Part shown: in pieces, positions 27,141 through 37,000 of the stretch | How positions within the stretch are numbered: the first letter of the stretch is position 1 | Layout: every line of letters begins with the position of its first letter | DNA from: Methanothermobacter sp. | GTDB lineage: Archaea > Methanobacteriota > Methanobacteria > Methanobacteriales > DSM-23052 | Reading direction: 5' to 3' | Assembly: GCA_030055615.1 (NCBI GenBank) | Contig: JASFYN010000001.1 | Coordinates: 265,267-329,266, forward strand | Length of the DNA: 64,000 nucleotides | Notes under the pieces: generated by a model | The model's input: the letters and a program-made list of their open reading frames with translations, nothing else | What the model was told of the DNA's origin: nothing | Database searches by the model: none | Program-made: the position numbers and the translations under genes

Positions 27141-28337
27141 ATGGTAGTGGTTGTAGACCCCCAATTAGCTGGGGTGGCTGGTAACATGATCATAGGGGCT
27201 CTCATAGGCTTGGGAGCCCACCCAGACAAGGTCATAGAGGTTATGGAGTCCGCGGCATCCTATTTTGGCGGTGTTGATGTTAAAGTTTCTGATGTTAAAA
27301 GGGCGGGTATAAAAGCCACCTATGTTGAAGTGAAAAAAGCTTCCATGCCAAATTTTAAGTATCCTGAGTTCTTGGAAAGAATTGAAAGTATTGACCATCC
27401 ACTCATAGATGATAAGGTAATAGCTTTTTCCAAGGCAGTATTCCACACTATAGCACAAGCCGAGGCGAAAATCCATGGGGAATCCCTAGATGATATACAT
27501 TTTCATGAAGTTGGGGCGTCAGATGCTGTTGCAGACGTTTTTGGAGCGGCGTTCGCATATTTCAGCTTAGGACTTGACAAAGAAAAAGTTTATTCGCTCC
27601 CAGTGGCATTAGGGGGAGGTTCAACCACATCAGCCCATGGAAGGATCCCAATACCGGCACCAGCAACCCTTGAGATCCTTAGAGGAGCACCAATCCACGG
27701 AGGACCTGTCGGAATGGAACTTGCAACACCCACAGGGGCCGCATTACTCGTTAACATAGTAGATGAATTTAAAAGCTTCCTCCCACCTATCAGGGTAGTG
27801 GAGATCGGATATGGCGCGGGTAAAATGGATCCAAACTTTCCCAATATACTCAGGATAATAAAGGGCACAAAGAGCCTAGAAGAAGATAAAATAGTATTAT
27901 TAGAGACAAACCTAGACCATTTAAGTGGTGAAATAATAGGAAACCTTTTCGATAATCTAATAGAAGAAGGAGCCCTTGATGTGACAATCACACCCATACT
28001 AATGAAAAAGAACAGACCAGGCCACCTCTTGAGGGTCATATCCAAACCAGAAGACCAAGAAAATATCCTAAGGAGGATATTCAAGGAGACAGGAACCCTT
28101 GGCATCCGAATATTCCCACAAGTACACAGAACAATACTAAAAAGGGATAAAGTACCATTTAAAGTTAATATAAAAGGTGAATGGACAGCAAACTTCAAAG
28201 TAGCCTTCCTAGATTCTGAGATAATAAGCGCACGTATAGAATACGAAGATGCGAAAAAAATATCATCAAAGACAGGACTACCCTTGCGTGAAGTCATGGA
28301 AATGGCAGAAGAACAATTCAAAAATAAGAGATGGTGA
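27141..28337 (+). CDS. larC: LarC family nickel insertion protein
   Basis: A 398-residue protein of the LarC (DUF111) family. It has the N-terminal VVDPQLAGVAGNMIIGALIGLG, EAKIHGESLDDIHFHEVGASDAVADVFG with the His/Glu/Asp group, and a C-terminal LLETNLDHLSGEIIGNLF followed by KKNRPGHLLRVI. LarC inserts nickel into the pincer nucleotide cofactor of lactate racemase-like enzymes using CTP; in methanogens its target is not settled. It sits between the PII-like gene and queC in one plus-strand run, each gap only 6-10 bases. Confidence 0.88.
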   Translation: MVVVVDPQLAGVAGNMIIGALIGLGAHPDKVIEVMESAASYFGGVDVKVSDVKRAGIKATYVEVKKASMPNFKYPEFLERIESIDHPLIDDKVIAFSKAVFHTIAQAEAKIHGESLDDIHFHEVGASDAVADVFGAAFAYFSLGLDKEKVYSLPVALGGGSTTSAHGRIPIPAPATLEILRGAPIHGGPVGMELATPTGAALLVNIVDEFKSFLPPIRVVEIGYGAGKMDPNFPNILRIIKGTKSLEEDKIVLLETNLDHLSGEIIGNLFDNLIEEGALDVTITPILMKKNRPGHLLRVISKPEDQENILRRIFKETGTLGIRIFPQVHRTILKRDKVPFKVNIKGEWTANFKVAFLDSEIISARIEYEDAKKISSKTGLPLREVMEMAEEQFKNKRW

Positions 28338-28343
28338 ACCAAA

Positions 28344-29015
28344 TTGAAGGCTATTAGCATACTTTCAGGAGGCCTTGATTCGACCGTAGCCACAGTAAAA
28401 TTAGCTGAAAAGTATGAAATACATGCAATAACCTTTGATTATGGCCAGAGGAGTGCTATGATGGAAATAGAAGCCTCCAAGATTATAAGCGAATCCTATG
28501 GTTTTAAACATCATGTTATTAGGCTTCCTTGGCTTGGAGAACTTGGAGGTTCAGCCCTCACAACAAAAAATAAAATACCAAAACCTACTATAGATGAGTT
28601 GGAATCTGATGTTGCCAAGGAAACCGCTAGGATGGTTTGGGTTCCAGGTCGCAATCTTGTGTTCGCTTCCATTGGAGCGGCATATGCAGACGCGATAGAT
28701 GCAAGAGCCATAATAGTCGGTTGGGACAAAGAGGAAGCAAGAACGTTCCCTGATAATTCTCAGAGATTCCTCAAGGCATTCAATAGCGTCCTTGAAGTAG
28801 GTGTTCTTGCAGATGTTAAGGTAGAGGCGCCCTTGATAGATTATACTAAAAAGGAGATAGTGGAGGAGGGTTATAGGCTTAAAGTGCCCCTAGAGGTCAC
28901 ATATTCTTGTTATGAGGGTGGGAAGTTACATTGTGGCCTTTGTGAATCTTGTATGAGGAGAAAAAGGGCTTTTAAATTGGCTGGGATAGAGGATCCTACA
29001 GTTTATAAGGTTTGA
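28344..29015 (+). CDS. queC: 7-cyano-7-deazaguanine (preQ0) synthase
   Basis: A 223-residue ATP-dependent QueC. It begins ISILSGGLDSTVATVKLA (PP-loop), continues with ITFDYGQRSAMMEIEA and WVPGRNLVFASIGAAYADA, and ends with the zinc motif CYEGGKLHCGLCESCMRRKRAF. The product preQ0 is the precursor of archaeosine at position 15 of archaeal tRNA. The start codon is TTG at 28344, supported by GGTGA six bases upstream (the end of larC). The stop abuts the convergent pycB gene with no gap. Confidence 0.95.
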   Translation: MKAISILSGGLDSTVATVKLAEKYEIHAITFDYGQRSAMMEIEASKIISESYGFKHHVIRLPWLGELGGSALTTKNKIPKPTIDELESDVAKETARMVWVPGRNLVFASIGAAYADAIDARAIIVGWDKEEARTFPDNSQRFLKAFNSVLEVGVLADVKVEAPLIDYTKKEIVEEGYRLKVPLEVTYSCYEGGKLHCGLCESCMRRKRAFKLAGIEDPTVYKV

Positions 29016-30728
29016 TTATTTTATCACCATGAGTATGTCCCCTGCTTCCACTTTTTCTCCCTCTTGGGTGTATATTTTCTCCACAACCCCAGAATGTGGT
29101 GCTTGTATGTCGTTTTCCATTTTCATAGCTTCTATTACAGCTACAACGTCTCCTTCTTCTACTATGTCACCCTCTTTAACCTTTAATTTCACTATCATCC
29201 CCTGCATTGTGGACTCCACAGCACCTTCCACGGGTTCTTCTGGCCTTTTTGGTTTTTCTTCAACAGTTAAATAACCTGTAGGTATCACTTTAACTTCGAA
29301 TTCGTCCCCGTCTACTTCTACAATGTACTGGGCTGGAACAGCCTCCGCATGTCCTGGTACCGCCTCTTTTGGCGGTTCTAGCGGCTCTTCTTCGATTTCT
29401 CCTCTGAGGAATTTTGGTGCTATAGTTGGATAAAGTGCAAATGTTAGGATGTCTTCCTCTTTTCGGATTATCCCAAGTTTCTCTCCTTCTCTCTTATATT
29501 TTTCGAATTGGGGTTCTAGTATGTCGGCTGGTCTGCAGTCTATAGGTTTCTGGTCTCCTATTACTTTGGCGGCTACTTCTGGGTTTAAAGGTGCTGGCGG
29601 CCTCCCATAGAGGCCTCTGAAGTAGTCTTTGACTTCGTTTGACACCATCTTGTATCTTTCACCTGAGAGCACGTTCATAACAGCTTGTATTCCGACAATT
29701 TGACTTGTGGGCGTTACCAGGGGCGGGTATCCCATGTCTTTTCTCACTTTTGGCATTTCTTTCAAGACGTCATCATAACGGTCGAGGGCATCCTGTTCTT
29801 TGAGTTGGGCTACTAAATTCGATAACATTCCCCCAGGTATCTGATAGATGAGGACATCTGTATCTATACGTTCTGCTATTGGGTCTAGGATTGACTTGTA
29901 CTTTTCCCGGATTTCCTCGAAATATTTTTTTATCTGGGTTAATTTTTTGAGGTTAAGACCAGTATCATATGGTGTGTCCTTAAGGGCGGCTACCACGCTC
30001 TCAGTTGGAGGTTGTGAAGCACCCCATGATAAGGGTGATATTGCAGTGTCTAATATGTCAACACCGGCTTGGCACGCGGCATAATAGCTCATAGGGGTCA
30101 TCCCACTCGTACAATGACAGTGAAGATTCACTAAAAGGTCTGTCTCCTCCTTAAGTGCTTTGACAAGCTCATAGGCATCATGTGGTGATATCAGGCCAGC
30201 CATGTCCTTTATAGCGACTGAATCGCATTCCAGAGCTTCCAGTTCCTTGGCGAATTCTACATATTTGTCGAGGGTATGGTATGGGCTTATTGTATAGCAG
30301 ATGGTGCCCTGGACGTGGGCTCCCTGGTCCTTAGCTACTTTAATAGCATATTTCATATTTCTTATATCGTTTAGGGCGTCAAATATCCTGAAGATGTCAA
30401 CACCATTCTCATAAGCCTTTTCAACAAACTTTTTAACTATGTCGTCAGGGTAATGCTTATATCCTACAAGGTTCTGTCCCCTTAAAAGCATCTGTATAGG
30501 GGTTTTCTTGATCTTTTCATCTAACTTTCTTAGGCGTTCCCATGGGTCTTCGTTAAGGTATCTTATACAAGTATCGAATGTTGCACCACCCCATGCCTCT
30601 AATGAAAAAAAGCCCACTTTGTCCATATCCTCGGCTATGGGTAACATATCTCGTGTCCGCATACGGGTTGCAAGGAGTGATTGATGCGCATCTCTGAATG
30701 CTGTTTCAACAATTTTTATCCTTTTCAT
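29016..30728 (-). CDS. pycB: Pyruvate carboxylase subunit B (biotin carboxyl carrier and carboxyltransferase)
   Basis: A 570-residue subunit that moves CO2 from carboxybiotin to pyruvate to give oxaloacetate. The carboxyltransferase domain starts TAFRDAHQSLLATRMRTRDM and includes EAWGGATFDTCIRYL, LRGQNLVGY and NLHCHCTSGMTPM. The biotin domain at the C-terminus carries VIEAMKMEND with the biotinylated lysine. A proline- and glutamate-rich linker lies between. PycA (biotin carboxylase) is elsewhere. ATG 30728 was chosen because GTGAGG precedes it; a GTG at 30740 is in that ribosome site. Confidence 0.95.
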   Translation of the reverse strand: MKRIKIVETAFRDAHQSLLATRMRTRDMLPIAEDMDKVGFFSLEAWGGATFDTCIRYLNEDPWERLRKLDEKIKKTPIQMLLRGQNLVGYKHYPDDIVKKFVEKAYENGVDIFRIFDALNDIRNMKYAIKVAKDQGAHVQGTICYTISPYHTLDKYVEFAKELEALECDSVAIKDMAGLISPHDAYELVKALKEETDLLVNLHCHCTSGMTPMSYYAACQAGVDILDTAISPLSWGASQPPTESVVAALKDTPYDTGLNLKKLTQIKKYFEEIREKYKSILDPIAERIDTDVLIYQIPGGMLSNLVAQLKEQDALDRYDDVLKEMPKVRKDMGYPPLVTPTSQIVGIQAVMNVLSGERYKMVSNEVKDYFRGLYGRPPAPLNPEVAAKVIGDQKPIDCRPADILEPQFEKYKREGEKLGIIRKEEDILTFALYPTIAPKFLRGEIEEEPLEPPKEAVPGHAEAVPAQYIVEVDGDEFEVKVIPTGYLTVEEKPKRPEEPVEGAVESTMQGMIVKLKVKEGDIVEEGDVVAVIEAMKMENDIQAPHSGVVEKIYTQEGEKVEAGDILMVIK

Positions 30729-30963
30729 GCTGACCCTCACGGCGATTGATCATCTCTATATACAATAGTAAAAACTAATTTAAATACTTCAACAAAAGAA
30801 AGAGAAACTTGCTCATAATATAACAAGACCATATTATTACTATGTGCGTTTTCTTGGCATGATGGTACACTCCAGTCATAGGCTATAAAAGTTTGGGTAG
30901 TTATGGTTATATTATAGTAAAATCTTAAGGGATTATAATTCAAAGAACAGAGGAGAATCAAAG

Positions 30964-31149
30964 ATGGCAAAGATAATTATAGATTATGATAAATGTGATG
31001 CATGTGGAGAATGTGCCGATTTATGCCCAATGGAGATACTCATAATAGTCGATGACAAATTAGAGGTTCAAAATCCTGAAGACTGCAACGAATGTGAGGT
31101 GTGCATGGACGTATGCCCAAATGAAGCCATAAAAGTAGAACCGGAATAA
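30964..31149 (+). CDS. 2[4Fe-4S] ferredoxin
   Basis: A 61-residue ferredoxin with two cluster motifs, CDACGECADLCP and CNECEVCMDVCP, each ending in the usual proline. Its acidic composition suits an electron carrier of low potential in the cytoplasm. It stands alone in front of a G/C-run hairpin terminator and next to a V4R protein. It could accept electrons from bifurcation by MvhADG-HdrABC or serve another oxidoreductase; the sequence does not decide. Confidence 0.93.
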   Translation: MAKIIIDYDKCDACGECADLCPMEILIIVDDKLEVQNPEDCNECEVCMDVCPNEAIKVEPE

Positions 31150-31150
31150 A

Positions 31151-31181
31151 CCCCCCCAATACATAAGAATATTCTGGGGGG
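31151..31181 (+). terminator. Hairpin after the ferredoxin gene
   Basis: A C7 run and a G6 run flank AATACATAAGAATATTCT, followed by TTAAAAATTTTAA. The stem begins two bases after the ferredoxin stop. It is a probable 3' end of this short message. Confidence 0.55.
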
Positions 31182-31235
31182 TTAAAAATTTTAACATTCC
31201 TTTTTGAAGATCACCTTTATTTGGGGGGTTATTTT

Positions 31236-31649
31236 ATGGAATTTGGAAAGATTGAAAGACCCACCATTGGAAGGTTCGTTGATGTTGAATTCTTCCGTAT
31301 GATACGCTTCCTACCAGTGGAAATGTTAGGTGAACGAGTGGATGGTTTAATATACAATGGTGCGAAGGCTGCAACTACCGACATGAAAATAAATTTAGAT
31401 AGAATAGTCGCTTTTTTCAAAGAAAAAAAGATAGGCAGAGTAACGATCTTAAACACGGATCCTGTGAGGGTTAAAGTAGACGAATGTGTCACTTGTTCAG
31501 GGCTCCCAAGTGTTGGAAGGCCATTGTGCCATTTTGAAGGCGGCCTATTAGCGGGTTTGTTCGGATCAGCTCTGGGAGATGATATAGATCTTAAGGAAGT
31601 GAAGTGTTGGGGTCTTGGAGACAAAACCTGTCTCTTTGAAGAGATATGA
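31236..31649 (+). CDS. V4R (4-vinyl reductase) domain protein
   Basis: A 137-residue protein whose middle and end match the V4R domain, a small-molecule binding domain. It has LIYNGAKAATTDMKINLDRIVAFFKEKKIG, VDECVTCSGLPSVGRPLCHFEGGLLAGLFG and the C-terminal VKCWGLGDKTCLFEE, with conserved cysteines typical of methanogen V4R proteins. The domain is linked to hydrocarbon or cofactor sensing, but no partner is known here. The ATG at 31236 follows a run of six Gs that may act as the ribosome site. It converges with ino1, gap three bases. Confidence 0.8.
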   Translation: MEFGKIERPTIGRFVDVEFFRMIRFLPVEMLGERVDGLIYNGAKAATTDMKINLDRIVAFFKEKKIGRVTILNTDPVRVKVDECVTCSGLPSVGRPLCHFEGGLLAGLFGSALGDDIDLKEVKCWGLGDKTCLFEEI

Positions 31650-31652
31650 GAT

Positions 31653-32750
31653 TCATCTTTCAATTTCCCCAGTGATGAATTTATCAACTAACTTGGCTGC
31701 TTTCTCGTCAGGATATTGTATTGGCGGATGTTTCATTGTATAAGCTGATATAGATGTTAAGGGACCTGCAATTCCCCTTTTGAGTGCTAATTTACAACAT
31801 CTTATAGCGTCTATGACGCAACCTGCAGAGTTGGGTGAATCTTCGACACTGAGGCGGAGTTCAAGATTCATAGGGATGTCGCCGAAAATTCTTCCTTCCA
31901 TTCTAAGGTAACAGATTTTGTTGTCTTTCTGCCATGGTACATAATCGCTTGGGCCTATATGTATGTTCTCTGGGTCTAGTCTTTCATCGCCTAGGATGGA
32001 TTGTACGGCCTCTGTCTTTGATTTTTTCTTTGAATGTAGTCGGTCCCGGTTTAGCATGTTTAAGAAATCAGTGTTTCCACCAGTGTTTAACTGATATGTT
32101 CTATCTAATCTAACACCCCTGTTTTTGAATAATTGTGTTAGCGTTCTATGTGTTATGGTGGCCCCTATCTGGGCTTTTATATCATCTCCGATTAGGGGTA
32201 AGCCTGCCTTTTCGAAACGGGATGCCCATTTTGGGTTGCTTGCTATAAATACTGGGATGTTATTTATGAAGGCTGTGCCAGCTTCCAATGCGCATTCAGC
32301 ATAGTAGCGTGTGGCCTTTTCTGAGCCAACTGGCAAGTAATTTAGGAGTATTTCGGCGCCGCTGTCTTCTAGGACTTCCACAACATCTGCTGGTTCCTTG
32401 TCTGCAACTGAGAATGTGTATTTTTCATCATATTCTTTCATATGGGATGCTACACCATCAAGAACCGGACCCATAGAGACTTCGACATCCATCCATGGTA
32501 TGTCTTCACAGAATATTTTCGTGCAATTTGGGGGGGCGAATATTGCCTCGCTCAAGTCTTTCCCCACTTTTCTTTTGTCAACATCAAATGCTGCGACTAC
32601 TTCTATATCCTCTGGCTTGTAACCGCCTATATCCCAGTGCATTAATCCTATGGCATCCTCTTCGTTTTTTCCTGTGTAATAGTATATTCCCTGGATTAAG
32701 GAACTTGCGCAGTTCCCCACGCCTGTGATAGCGATTTTTATCTTACCCAA
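31653..32750 (-). CDS. ino1: myo-Inositol-1-phosphate synthase
   Basis: A 365-residue NAD-dependent synthase converting glucose-6-phosphate to inositol-1-phosphate, used for archaetidylinositol lipids and possibly solutes. Rossmann start [17 protein letters not shown], then [29 protein letters not shown] and the catalytic block [16 protein letters not shown]. The lipid-related ending [16 protein letters not shown] is also typical. The start codon is TTG at 32750, preceded by GGGTGTTCTAA. It is one of several lipid- or solute-related genes in the window. Confidence 0.94.
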   Translation of the reverse strand: MGKIKIAITGVGNCASSLIQGIYYYTGKNEEDAIGLMHWDIGGYKPEDIEVVAAFDVDKRKVGKDLSEAIFAPPNCTKIFCEDIPWMDVEVSMGPVLDGVASHMKEYDEKYTFSVADKEPADVVEVLEDSGAEILLNYLPVGSEKATRYYAECALEAGTAFINNIPVFIASNPKWASRFEKAGLPLIGDDIKAQIGATITHRTLTQLFKNRGVRLDRTYQLNTGGNTDFLNMLNRDRLHSKKKSKTEAVQSILGDERLDPENIHIGPSDYVPWQKDNKICYLRMEGRIFGDIPMNLELRLSVEDSPNSAGCVIDAIRCCKLALKRGIAGPLTSISAYTMKHPPIQYPDEKAAKLVDKFITGEIER

Positions 32751-32853
32751 TTAGAACACCCTTCCAGTATTCCCAGTATTGTAATGGAGTAGAATGATCA
32801 ACTACTATAATCATACCTATCCAGATTATTAAATCTTTCGCTTTTCAAAGGGA

Positions 32854-33138
32854 TTATGGTTTGGTTCTCTGATCCATTTCAGAGCCTCTAGTACAGTAGA
32901 AGTTTCTTGAAATCCCAATGCCTAGTGTGGATGCTACTAGGCATGTGGGGCATAGGCATCCCCTTTCATCTTTTATACATTTTGATTCTCCTAGGATGCA
33001 GAATAGTTTTTCACCGCATTCTTTATAGGATGGACATGATGGGCATGCGCAATCTTCTGACAACTTTTTAACTTCTTCTTGCATTTCTATTTTGTCCATT
33101 GCCATTATCCTTGTATATTCTTCTTGGAAGCGATCCAT
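32854..33138 (-). CDS. Cysteine-rich DUF2769-type protein
   Basis: A 94-residue cytoplasmic protein with ten or more cysteines in pairs: CACPSCPSYKECGEK, LFCILGESKC, GCLCPTCLVASTLG and a final YCTRG. The pattern matches the DUF2769 family of methanogens and suggests metal or Fe-S binding. No function is known. ATG 33138 is placed after GGGGGTTTATC; the frame is open five codons before it. It follows the membrane protein gene with a short gap. Confidence 0.72.
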   Translation of the reverse strand: MDRFQEEYTRIMAMDKIEMQEEVKKLSEDCACPSCPSYKECGEKLFCILGESKCIKDERGCLCPTCLVASTLGIGISRNFYCTRGSEMDQRTKP

Positions 33139-33152
33139 GATAAACCCCCACA

Positions 33153-34004
33153 TTATATTGTTACTCTGAGGAATAGGAAGATTAACCAGAATATCATTAG
33201 GGTTCTGCTGGTCCAGGTTGGCATTTTACCTTGGATTATCTGCTTGTTGAATTTCCAGGTTAGGATTATCGTTACAAGTAATATAATGTTTTGGATGTTA
33301 GCAAGTATATTAACTGGGTTTTGTATGTAGTGGATCCCCCACATTATTGCTGTTAGTATGATACCCGCCCAGTTGATTTTTATAAGATTTTTGTTCTCTG
33401 TGAAGTTTAGGGATATGAATGTGCCCATTGCTAGTATGATTCCTAGGAATTGTAAGAACGATTCAAGTATTGGTATGTTGAAGATGCTCGCTTTTAATAT
33501 TGGTAGAAGTATGATTGCTTTGAGGGCTTCGTCAACTGGGAATGCTTCTATATCACCGACTGCGAGAGAATATTTGCCTTTATTTTGTTCGTTGAATACC
33601 ATTATATAATATTTTCCAGCTGGGAGGGTTTCATTGAATTCGGGCCCCTTAAGGTAATAATCGCCTCCAAATTCTTCGAAGTAAGGTTTCCAGTCCCCTG
33701 GGCCCAGTTCTTTCATGGTTTTGCCTTTATCATCTGTTATCCGGGCATATACGAGTTGATCGGCTCCTGGGTTATCTGGTACTAGGATGGTGACGTATAA
33801 TCTGAACTTTTTGGGGGATTGTATCATGTAGTAGACTGGTTCGCCTTGTAATTGGCCATAAAATGCTTGTGAGATTTCTGGTTTTTCTATGATTATGGGA
33901 TTGTCTATTGGAGCTTTTGATGGTGCGAAGCGTGGTTGATGGGCAACCACAACACTTACGAGACAGATAACAGCTAATATGAGGAATAAGATTTTGGTTT
34001 TCAT
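33153..34004 (-). CDS. Membrane protein of unknown function with a signal peptide
   Basis: A 283-residue protein. An N-terminal hydrophobic segment (residues 4-22, KILFLILAVICLVSVVVA) looks like a signal peptide or anchor, then an outside domain of about 150 residues rich in beta structure and Asp/Tyr/Pro follows. Four or five hydrophobic helices lie near the C-terminus, ending LMIFWLIFLFLRVTI. I do not recognise the family. The layout, outer domain first and helices last, is like several archaeal envelope proteins. The start has no clear Shine-Dalgarno. Confidence 0.7.
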   Translation of the reverse strand: MKTKILFLILAVICLVSVVVAHQPRFAPSKAPIDNPIIIEKPEISQAFYGQLQGEPVYYMIQSPKKFRLYVTILVPDNPGADQLVYARITDDKGKTMKELGPGDWKPYFEEFGGDYYLKGPEFNETLPAGKYYIMVFNEQNKGKYSLAVGDIEAFPVDEALKAIILLPILKASIFNIPILESFLQFLGIILAMGTFISLNFTENKNLIKINWAGIILTAIMWGIHYIQNPVNILANIQNIILLVTIILTWKFNKQIIQGKMPTWTSRTLMIFWLIFLFLRVTI

Positions 34005-34040
34005 AATGATAACTTTTTTATTTTTATTAATTATTAAATT

Positions 34041-34820
34041 TTATCTGATTTTTATTTGGGTTCCTGTATGGAGTGGTTTTATATTGTCTAGGTTTTCATT
34101 GAGTATATTGTATGCTTCCTTTGATGTGCAATGGCCAGTGTAGATTTCTTTTATGTTTTGGAATGGTTCTAGTAGGTTTGGGGCTTCTTTGGCCTTTATA
34201 TGGAAGCCCCCTATGAGGGTTTTTATAGGTTTGTCATATTTTCTTTTTATTGTCTCTAGTATGTTGAGTATGCCGCGGTGGGAGCATCCGGTTAGAACTA
34301 TTAGACTGTCCTCTGATTCTACGATTAGGACTATTTCATCTTTGAAATCATCTTTTACAATCCCATCCTCTGATATTTTATAAAGTTTATGGTTGCCCAT
34401 TGGTTTTGGGAAAAAATCCCAGATATTAACTATTATATCGCAGCCGATGGACAATCTAGTGTCATCTTTCAAGTGTTTTATTCGATGATTATCCGCTAGG
34501 CTACTGTCCAGGCCAACATAACGCCAGGATCCATTATCGGCGTATCGTTTGGAAAATGCGCTATTGCCAATATAAATGTTCGCAGTGTTATTTTCTTTGA
34601 GGAAGTGTGGTAATCCTCCTCCATGGTCATAGTGTCCGTGGGAGATTATAGCATATTCTACTGTGGATATGTTTATGCCAAGTTTTTGGGCATTTTCAAT
34701 GAAGTAGTGGGATTGTCCCATGTCGAATAATAGATCTAGTTGGTCTATGTGTAATGATAGTCCATGTTCAATTTTGAATTGGCTGGGACCGTTATCTTCT
34801 ATGAGACATGTTATCTTCAT
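34041..34820 (-). CDS. MBL-fold metallo-hydrolase
   Basis: A 259-residue metallo-beta-lactamase-fold protein. The metal motif AIISHGHYDHGGGLPHFL is near residue 60. IVLTGCSHRGILNIL and GGFHIKAKEAP follow. The closest group I recognise is the methanogen one that includes the beta-ribofuranosylaminobenzene-5'-phosphate-type hydrolases/synthases named in methanopterin work, but the substrate is not shown. The ATG overlaps the stop of the kinase-like gene (ATGA). Confidence 0.78.
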   Translation of the reverse strand: MKITCLIEDNGPSQFKIEHGLSLHIDQLDLLFDMGQSHYFIENAQKLGINISTVEYAIISHGHYDHGGGLPHFLKENNTANIYIGNSAFSKRYADNGSWRYVGLDSSLADNHRIKHLKDDTRLSIGCDIIVNIWDFFPKPMGNHKLYKISEDGIVKDDFKDEIVLIVESEDSLIVLTGCSHRGILNILETIKRKYDKPIKTLIGGFHIKAKEAPNLLEPFQNIKEIYTGHCTSKEAYNILNENLDNIKPLHTGTQIKIR

Positions 34821-35405
34821 GCTATCCCCTTTTTTTGGTCAAGTTTATCTAGGATTTTGTTAATTTTCTTTTGAACTTGTTTTATGGGCTTTTCAGTGTT
34901 TATAATATGCCAGTCTTTGGCTAATTTGAGGGCTTTCTCGCGGACTCGCTCAAGATCTTCAAAGTTTTCAAACATTTCATGTTCATTCCTTTCCTGAAGA
35001 CGTTTTAACGCTTCTTGGGGGGAAACATCAAGGAAAAACATGTATTCTGTGGTGGGAAAGATAAATGAAAAGATATGATATAATATCCTTGCTAGTGTTG
35101 ATGGTAAGTATGCCACCCCCATAAGGTATCTTACAAATATTATGGTGTCAGCCCCTGGATTTGACCAATAGTATAATCTGAGGGATCTTATAACATCCAA
35201 TGCGTAATATATGCTCGCTTTTAAGTGGTTTATTTTCCCACCTTCAAGCAGGGCTTTTTTTGCTTTTCGACCATATGGATTGTCATCTTCTGGATGCGAC
35301 CTGAATATAACCTTTTCTCCCATGTTCTCGTATCTTTTTTTTTATGAGTTTTCCGTGTGTGTCTTTGCCGGCTCCGTCTAATCCGTCAATAACTATGAAT
35401 CTCAT
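34817..35405 (-). pseudogene. Thymidylate-kinase-like P-loop kinase, broken by a one-base frameshift
   Basis: Two frames together make one protein. The N-terminus (from ATG 35405 with GGGTG upstream) reads MRFIVIDGLDGAGKDTHGKL, a P-loop. It then leaves frame in the run of nine A (plus-strand T, 35335-35343). With eight A it would join directly to the 168-residue second part, which begins MGEKVIFRSHPEDDNPYG and contains FLDVSPQEALKRLQERNEHEMF. The whole would be about 195 residues, a normal size for this kinase group. The second part alone lacks the P-loop. Either the base count in the homopolymer is an assembly error or the gene is slippery or dead. Confidence 0.8.
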
Positions 35406-35415
35406 AGGGCACACC

Positions 35416-36072
35416 CTAGATTAGGAGGTAAACTGCCACTGCCCCCATGCACGCTGTTATGTTGTCAAGTCCCCTTGGTGTGATGCCTTCTATTATCGTG
35501 GCCACGGCTGCTATAACAAATATTATAAGCCATTTTATGGGCTGTAGATAGTAAAGTAAGATTAGTGGTAGTGTTATTAGGAGTGTGATGAACATTGCAA
35601 GGGATCCTTCGATACTTTTAACATCTCCTAGGATGTTGTATTTTCTTCTGCCATATTTTTCGCCGATGAGTGATGCTAGGCCGTCACCATATGACATTGC
35701 CGCGATTCCGATTCCAATAATCCATGGATGATCGAAGAATAGTAGGGCGAGGAGAGTCCAGGAAATGGAATAGTATACGAGTCCAAGGCCATGACCATAG
35801 GATGATACTTTATGTTCCATTTTAAAGGGTGAATAGGGACTTATAAGGAAAGTTAATAGAATAAAAGGTGCTGCTGCAAGGAATGTCATAACCCACCAAC
35901 TTTTAAAGACTGGTAATATAAAGATGATATTACCAACCATTATATGTACAAATTTGCGACTAATATTCAAGTTTTGGAACTTATCTGCTATAAGGAGTAA
36001 GATTGCAACATAACCATATACTAGTGCCAGGCCGAGTATATCATTGATTGTCATATTATCATTAGAGATCAT
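35416..36072 (-). CDS. Polyprenol kinase / diacylglycerol kinase-like membrane protein
   Basis: A 218-residue membrane protein with about six hydrophobic helices. ISRKFVHIMVGNIIF near residue 40, KMEHKVSSYGHGLGLVYY, and GDGLASLIGEKYGRRKYNILGDVKSIEGSLAMF are the conserved blocks of the CTP-dependent dolichol/phytol kinase and CDP-lipid family (SEC59/DGK1 type). A lipid function fits its divergent neighbour, a UbiA prenyltransferase. The start is unsure: ATG 36072 or ATG 36054. Confidence 0.78.
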   Translation of the reverse strand: MISNDNMTINDILGLALVYGYVAILLLIADKFQNLNISRKFVHIMVGNIIFILPVFKSWWVMTFLAAAPFILLTFLISPYSPFKMEHKVSSYGHGLGLVYYSISWTLLALLFFDHPWIIGIGIAAMSYGDGLASLIGEKYGRRKYNILGDVKSIEGSLAMFITLLITLPLILLYYLQPIKWLIIFVIAAVATIIEGITPRGLDNITACMGAVAVYLLI

Positions 36073-36108
36073 ATTGGGTATATTTGACTTTTGGTTGAGG
36101 TGTTGATG

Positions 36109-36954
36109 ATGAAAGCTTATATAGAAATATTAAGGCCAGTTAATGCCTTGATGGCTGTGGTTTCAATCCTTTTAATGGCCCTTATAGGCTGGGAATTCAA
36201 TTTAAGGGTTCTGATAGCGGCTGTTGTTGTTTTCATGGCCACAGGGGCTGGTAATATTATTAATGATTATTTTGATTATGAAATCGATGCAATAAATAGG
36301 CCTGGGAGGCCTATACCGTCTGGTCGTATTAGAAGGGGGGTTGCGGGTGTTTATGCGATAATACTTTTCATTTTAGCTTCTATATTCGGTTTTTATCTGG
36401 GTTTGTTCCCAGGTTTTATAGTGGTTGGAAGTTCGCTGCTTATGATATACTATGCTCATACACTTAAAAGAGAATGTTTCATAGGCAACTTTGTAGTATC
36501 ATTCCTGACAGGATTAAGTTTTGTATTTGGGGGTATAATAGTCGGTGAAACAGTCAAGGCGGCTTATATAGGATTTTATGCTTTCCTCATGAGTATGGCA
36601 AGGGAAATAATCAAGGACATGGAAGATATAGAAGGGGATAGAATGGAAGGAGCTAAGACGTTACCAATAAAGTATGGTCACAAAATTTCAAGTATAATAG
36701 CCGCTATTTTCATCTTCATAGCCAGTCTAACAAGCCCCATACTCTACATAATAAAAATATTCAGCATCCTCTATATTCCAATTTTATCAATGGCGATAAT
36801 AGTATTCTTAGGGGCTGCGTTCAAGATTTTATCGGATCCTAGGAAGGAAACTGCCAGTAGGGTTTCCAAGCAGATAAAAATAGGGATGGGCATAACTTTC
36901 ATAGCCTTCGCACTAGGGAGCGAAACATTAACAAAAATAATATTGGGATTATAG
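36109..36954 (+). CDS. UbiA-type prenyltransferase, likely digeranylgeranylglyceryl phosphate synthase
   Basis: A 281-residue membrane enzyme with eight or nine hydrophobic helices. The first aspartate-rich motif is NIINDYFDYEIDAINRPGRPI near residue 65, and the second is IKDMEDIEGDRMEGAKTLPIKYG near residue 170. In methanogens this subgroup adds the second geranylgeranyl chain to geranylgeranylglyceryl phosphate in archaeal lipid synthesis. The start is one of two adjacent ATGs (36106, 36109) after GAGGTG. It is divergent from the polyprenol-kinase-like gene. Confidence 0.88.
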   Translation: MKAYIEILRPVNALMAVVSILLMALIGWEFNLRVLIAAVVVFMATGAGNIINDYFDYEIDAINRPGRPIPSGRIRRGVAGVYAIILFILASIFGFYLGLFPGFIVVGSSLLMIYYAHTLKRECFIGNFVVSFLTGLSFVFGGIIVGETVKAAYIGFYAFLMSMAREIIKDMEDIEGDRMEGAKTLPIKYGHKISSIIAAIFIFIASLTSPILYIIKIFSILYIPILSMAIIVFLGAAFKILSDPRKETASRVSKQIKIGMGITFIAFALGSETLTKIILGL

Positions 36955-37000
36955 TCACTGGAAAAAATTAATATATGTGAAAATAGGACATTGAGAATGA